Assembly: GCA_050330855.1 (NCBI GenBank)
Contig: JBHJNL010000209.1
Span: 1-27,953, forward strand
Length of the DNA: 27,953 bases
Direction: 5' to 3'
Source of the DNA: RCC1774 sp050330855
Lineage (GTDB): Bacteria; Cyanobacteriota; Cyanobacteriia; Thermosynechococcales; Thermosynechococcaceae
The notes beneath the pieces were generated by a model. It had not been told where the DNA came from. It did no database searches and was given only the letters and a program-made list of their open reading frames with translations. Of this stretch, positions 24,961 to 27,953 are shown piece after piece. Position 1 is the stretch's first letter. Each line of letters starts with the position of its first letter. The position numbers and the translations under genes were made by a program.

Positions 24961-25473
24961 CTAAGCGTGGCGGACTGTAATGGGATTGCTGAATAGTGTT
25001 GAGTTGGGGATCAAAATCTTGTTATCTGTCGTTTCCAGCGTAGTGTAGCGCAGATCAATTTCGAGTACGGTTCCCTCAAGGCCTGAGACAGTAATCCAAT
25101 CCCCACGAATAAAGGGACGATAGGCCAGGATTAAAACACCAGAAAGCAAGTTAGACAGTACATCCTTGAGGGCAAAGCCCAGAGCAAAGCCGGTTAGGCC
25201 CAAGCCTGTAACAATGGCTGAAACATCAATGCCCATCGTACCTAGTGCAACGGTTACTCCTAAGATCAGAACGGTAGTAGAGGCCACTTGACGAAGAAGG
25301 TTAATAAGGTCATGGTCAAGGTGACTACGCTTACCCAATCGGCGCACAATGGTCTGCACAACAACGCTCATAAACCAAAAGCCAATGACAATAACCAGAC
25401 CAATGACTAGTTTTGGGGTAAACAGGACAACCTGTTGAATCAAGGGAGCAAAGCTATCAGTAATGGCGCTCAT
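24961..25473 (-). CDS. Short MscS-family mechanosensitive channel
   Basis: A 170-residue inner-membrane protein of the small-conductance mechanosensitive channel family, which opens under membrane tension to release solutes. Three hydrophobic segments are seen (about 15-38, 60-82 and 85-118). The last, GLTGFALGFALKDVLSNLLSG, is the pore-lining TM3 with its Gly/Ala pattern. A beta-domain start follows: RPFIRGDWITVSGLEGTV and KILIPNSTLFSNPI. It ends there and lacks the C-terminal alpha/beta vestibule of E. coli MscS; such short forms are common in cyanobacteria, so it is not obviously truncated. Its ATG directly follows the TAA of the DUF389 gene, so the two are translationally coupled. The convergent gap to PKS2 (24889-24960) shows only a weak GGGG/CCCC stem and no clear terminator. 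Confidence 0.9.
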   Translation of the reverse strand: MSAITDSFAPLIQQVVLFTPKLVIGLVIVIGFWFMSVVVQTIVRRLGKRSHLDHDLINLLRQVASTTVLILGVTVALGTMGIDVSAIVTGLGLTGFALGFALKDVLSNLLSGVLILAYRPFIRGDWITVSGLEGTVLEIDLRYTTLETTDNKILIPNSTLFSNPITVRHA

Positions 25474-26550
25474 TTATAATGCTGCACTCTCTTCAAAAAT
25501 TTCGGTGGGTACCACTCTCACCTTGAGCCGCACTGGGGTATTAAGCTCTTTAGCTAAAAACTGCTGCACCAGCTTAACTTGTTGACGGGTCACCGTGCCT
25601 GGATTAGCCGTCACTTCAAGTTCGATAAGCAGTCTGCCAGAGACGGGGAAAATATCAATTCGCTCAATTTGGGTATTGGAAAAAGTTAATGTCCGTCTAC
25701 TGATTAGATTTTTTACTTGGCGCTTTGCATTATCCTGAATCAAAATATTGCGCAGCGACCAGCCCAAAGGCAACCCCAGCACCAGCAGCGCCAACCCCCC
25801 AGCCACTAGGCTTTTTTTAGCTCGTTCGATGGTGCCATATTCTTCTAATAGAAAGACAATACAGCCACTAAAAATAATGCCAATCAGATTCGTTAAGAAC
25901 AAAACACTCGACCCAAACCCCACGAGTGGGCTACCCCAGGCTATCCCTATACCCACAACGCTCAGGGGAGGGACCAGAGCCACGGCAATGGCAACGCCGG
26001 GGAGCGCCGTAGAGATCTGACGCCGCGTAAAGCCAAATGCACCGGCTGCACCGGCGGCCAGCGCCACCCCTAGATCAATGAGGGTAGGCCTAATCCGAGC
26101 AGTAATTTCAGTGCTGGGCGTTCGTAGGCCAATCATCAGGGCAATCACCAGTGACACCACAACACACAGCAAAATGCCTTTAAACAAGGTTAGGGAAGAT
26201 CGCTTCAACAGCCTACGATTACCGACAACTAGGGAGTAGGCCATACCGATAATAGGACCCATCAGAGGGGCAATAATCATGGCTCCAATGATGGTTGCAG
26301 CACTACCGGCTAACAAACCTAAGGTTGAGATAACGCTGGACAGACCGAGCAACGTATAGAACACAAGGGACGGCAGGGAGGCTTTCCAGAGATCGCGGTT
26401 GACGGCAGCTAGGGGACGATTCTTTTCCGAGGCCCAACTCCAGTCACCGCTATTCTGGTTCCAAAATTCACTGAGCTGCTTGCGCCAGCGGACAAAACGG
26501 CGCAGCCAGCGTCTCCAAAATATTTTTTGCGCAGGGGTGGGATCAGGCAT
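25474..26550 (-). CDS. DUF389 (TIGR00341-like) multi-pass membrane protein
   Basis: A 358-residue member of the DUF389 family, an integral membrane family without an established biochemical function. After a basic, Trp/Arg-rich N-terminus there are about six to seven hydrophobic segments from residue 60 to 270, including the family signature region LLAGSAATIIGAMIIAPLMG followed by PIIGMAYSLVVGN. A soluble C-terminal domain (about 275-358) follows, with alternating charged and hydrophobic strands. I chose the ATG at 26550 (MPDPTPAQKIF); the reading frame can be extended to a TTG at 26565. It lies 26 bp after the YihY gene and touches the mscS start, so the three are one operon. A role in membrane stress or transport is inferred from these neighbours only. 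Confidence 0.88.
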   Translation of the reverse strand: MPDPTPAQKIFWRRWLRRFVRWRKQLSEFWNQNSGDWSWASEKNRPLAAVNRDLWKASLPSLVFYTLLGLSSVISTLGLLAGSAATIIGAMIIAPLMGPIIGMAYSLVVGNRRLLKRSSLTLFKGILLCVVVSLVIALMIGLRTPSTEITARIRPTLIDLGVALAAGAAGAFGFTRRQISTALPGVAIAVALVPPLSVVGIGIAWGSPLVGFGSSVLFLTNLIGIIFSGCIVFLLEEYGTIERAKKSLVAGGLALLVLGLPLGWSLRNILIQDNAKRQVKNLISRRTLTFSNTQIERIDIFPVSGRLLIELEVTANPGTVTRQQVKLVQQFLAKELNTPVRLKVRVVPTEIFEESAAL

Positions 26551-26576
26551 AGGGCGCAGTGGCAATAGCAGTAACG

Positions 26577-27464
26577 TTATGCATCAGGATCCATAGAAAT
26601 AGCGTGCTTCGCCGGTCTAATCTTGGAGCCATATTTTTGAGCGTAGACCTGAGTGAGTTCTGCGCCGAAGAAGAGAATCTGGGCTGAGTAATAGACCCAC
26701 AAGAGTAAGACGGCGAGAGAACCCGCTGCACCATAGGTCGAGCTGAAGCTGCTGTGACCCAGATACAGCCCGATCAGAGATTTACCCAAAGAAAAAAGAG
26801 TTGAGGTGATCACGGCACCGACCCAAACGTCGCTCCATTTAATCAGGACATCGGGGAGCACCTTATAAATCAAAGCGAACAGAATGGTAATCACTCCGAA
26901 TGAGATCACAAAATTAAGAATTTGACCCAATTGAATAAAACCGTCCGATCCATTGCGGATAAAGGTACTAACAGCAGCTAACCCCGCGCTGAAGATTAGG
27001 GCCACGAGCAATAGAAAACCAATGCCAAGCACCATCGCAAAGGAGAGGACGCGATCGCGAATAAAGCTCACCAGTCCTCGCCCTGGCTTGGGCTTAACTT
27101 TCCAGATTGTGTTGAGGGAATCCTGCAGTTGGACGAACATGCCAGTGGCCCCAAAAATCAGGAAGACAATGCTGCTCAGTGTCGCCGCGATGCCGGAACC
27201 AGGTTGTTGTGTATCCTTCATCATCACTTGAATGACGGCGGCTCCTTCTTCACCGACTAAGTCTTGAAACTGACTTAAAAGCTGAGCTTGAGCAGCCTTT
27301 TCGCCAAAGGCAAGACTCAAGATCGCAATAAAGATCACCAGAATAGGCGCTAGAGAAAAAGCAGTGTAGTAGGCCAAAGCTGCGGCTAACCGAGAGGCTT
27401 TATCAGCCTGCCATTTGGCAATGGTTAACTTGAGCAGTTCGATCGCTCGTCTGAGTTTTGGCAT
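26577..27464 (-). CDS. YihY/BrkB family inner-membrane protein
   Basis: A 295-residue YihY/virulence factor BrkB family (UPF0761) protein. Older literature called the family ribonuclease BN in error; its true function is unclear. The N-terminal ADKASRLAAALAYYTAFSLA is the classic start, then six hydrophobic segments with FGATGMFVQLQDSLNTIWKV between the second and third, and YGAAGSLAVLLLWVYYSAQI near the end, followed by the FFGAELTQVYA signature. Length is normal. The ATG at 27464 gives the expected N-terminus. It is first of the three-gene membrane operon and lies downstream of the broken mscS fragment. Confidence 0.92.
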   Translation of the reverse strand: MPKLRRAIELLKLTIAKWQADKASRLAAALAYYTAFSLAPILVIFIAILSLAFGEKAAQAQLLSQFQDLVGEEGAAVIQVMMKDTQQPGSGIAATLSSIVFLIFGATGMFVQLQDSLNTIWKVKPKPGRGLVSFIRDRVLSFAMVLGIGFLLLVALIFSAGLAAVSTFIRNGSDGFIQLGQILNFVISFGVITILFALIYKVLPDVLIKWSDVWVGAVITSTLFSLGKSLIGLYLGHSSFSSTYGAAGSLAVLLLWVYYSAQILFFGAELTQVYAQKYGSKIRPAKHAISMDPDA

Positions 27465-27581
27465 GTTCTTAAAACAATCGGGGGGCTTTAGAGCACTTCT
27501 TGCAAAACTTGTTCTGGAAAGGCGGAAGTGCTCAACTTAAGAGTACTCTCAACGTTGTCTAGAATGCCGCTGCAAATGTCA

Positions 27582-27836
27582 TCAATCGACTTCAGGTTGT
27601 GGGTCAAGCTGAATTCCGTCAATCTCATTAAGTGCATTGAGCAGCGTATCCCTCGCCATTGGCAACGGCGTATTGTAATCGACCCCAATAGCTAAGTCCG
27701 TTCGTCGGTGAGGATTTCCGGTTAGGACCAGCACTGGACTCGTAAAGACAATAGAGTTGGGCATCACAACCTCCTCACCTTGGTAGGTCCGAATCTGAGT
27801 GGAGCGCAGCGCAATACTTTCAACCGTGCCCTCAAA
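27582..27836 (-). pseudogene. Fragment of an MscS-family channel gene, cut by the inverted repeat
   Basis: The frame reads FEGTVESIALRSTQIRTYQG, EEVVMPNSIVFTSPVLVLTG, then a C-terminal domain piece to DPQPEVD and a TGA at 27582-27584. This is the beta domain and start of the alpha/beta domain of a full-length MscS channel. All transmembrane helices are missing: similarity begins with the Phe codon that straddles the inner edge of the right 119-bp repeat, and a TAA lies in-frame six codons further out. After the TGA another frame continues to 27488 with an acidic tail, so a second lesion at the 3' side is possible. It was probably once the first gene of the membrane-protein operon. Confidence 0.75.
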
Positions 27837-27953
27837 CGGACATTCCGCAGGTTAGTTGAGAGTTTTTAGGAATAATTTGTTAGTCTTCTTTACAAAGCTT
27901 TAGAGCACCTGCCGATGCAAATCCACGACCTTGACCACCTGGGGATTATAGCT
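27835..27953. repeat. Right copy of 119-bp inverted terminal repeat
   Basis: Exact reverse complement of bases 1-119. Its inner boundary coincides with the start of recognisable mscS coding sequence, so at this end the repeat is foreign DNA relative to the channel gene. Confidence 0.9.

Noticed and set aside
1..27953. Circular plasmid or linear replicon with telomere-like ends
   Set aside because: The end repeats are inverted, not direct, so they do not circularise the contig. A gene is truncated at the right repeat and there are no replication genes, so an IS or assembly boundary is the simpler reading.

Overview
The window looks like cyanobacterial DNA. HIP1-type octamers (GCGATCGC) occur throughout, HtpG is of the cyanobacterial type, a Uma2-family gene is present, and heptamer and palindromic repeats like those common in cyanobacterial genomes occur inside and between genes. 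I cannot name the species from the sequence. No rRNA, tRNA or CRISPR array was seen.

Layout. (1) 1-365: the left copy of a perfect 119-bp inverted repeat that closes both ends of the window, then a frameshifted remnant of an IS256-type transposase. (2) 365-2314, minus: htpG. (3) 2315-6526: a more AT-rich accessory stretch. It holds a MITE-like inverted repeat, a Uma2-family nuclease gene, an overlapping small-protein/nucleotidyltransferase pair that resembles a toxin-antitoxin module, and a DUF262-DUF1524 (GmrSD-like) putative defence nuclease. (4) 6527-24888: a divergent polyketide locus. On the minus strand lies a 2934-residue PKS (AMP-ligase, ACP, KS, AT, DH, ER, KR, ACP). On the plus strand lie a DRE-TIM (isopropylmalate/homocitrate synthase-like) enzyme and a second PKS (KS, AT, DH, ER, KR, ACP) that ends in a PLP-dependent alpha-oxoamine synthase (AOS). 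(5) 24961-27464, minus: a compact operon of three membrane proteins (YihY/BrkB, DUF389, short MscS). (6) 27582-27953: an mscS-type gene fragment cut exactly at the inner edge of the right 119-bp inverted repeat.

How the main locus may work (inference). The AMP-ligase activates a carboxylic acid and loads it on ACP1. Two malonyl-specific, fully reducing modules, one on each PKS, each add a saturated two-carbon unit. No thioesterase is present. The AOS domain would release the chain by decarboxylative condensation with an amino acid, giving an alpha-amino ketone of the sphingoid-base type. The DRE-TIM enzyme between the PKS genes could make an unusual acid or amino-acid precursor. I do not recognise this as a characterised cluster.

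Both PKS genes carry in-frame insertions of non-coding-type repeats. Two different repeat families sit at the same AT-domain loop in the two proteins, and one palindromic element family occurs in opposite orientations relative to the two reading frames.
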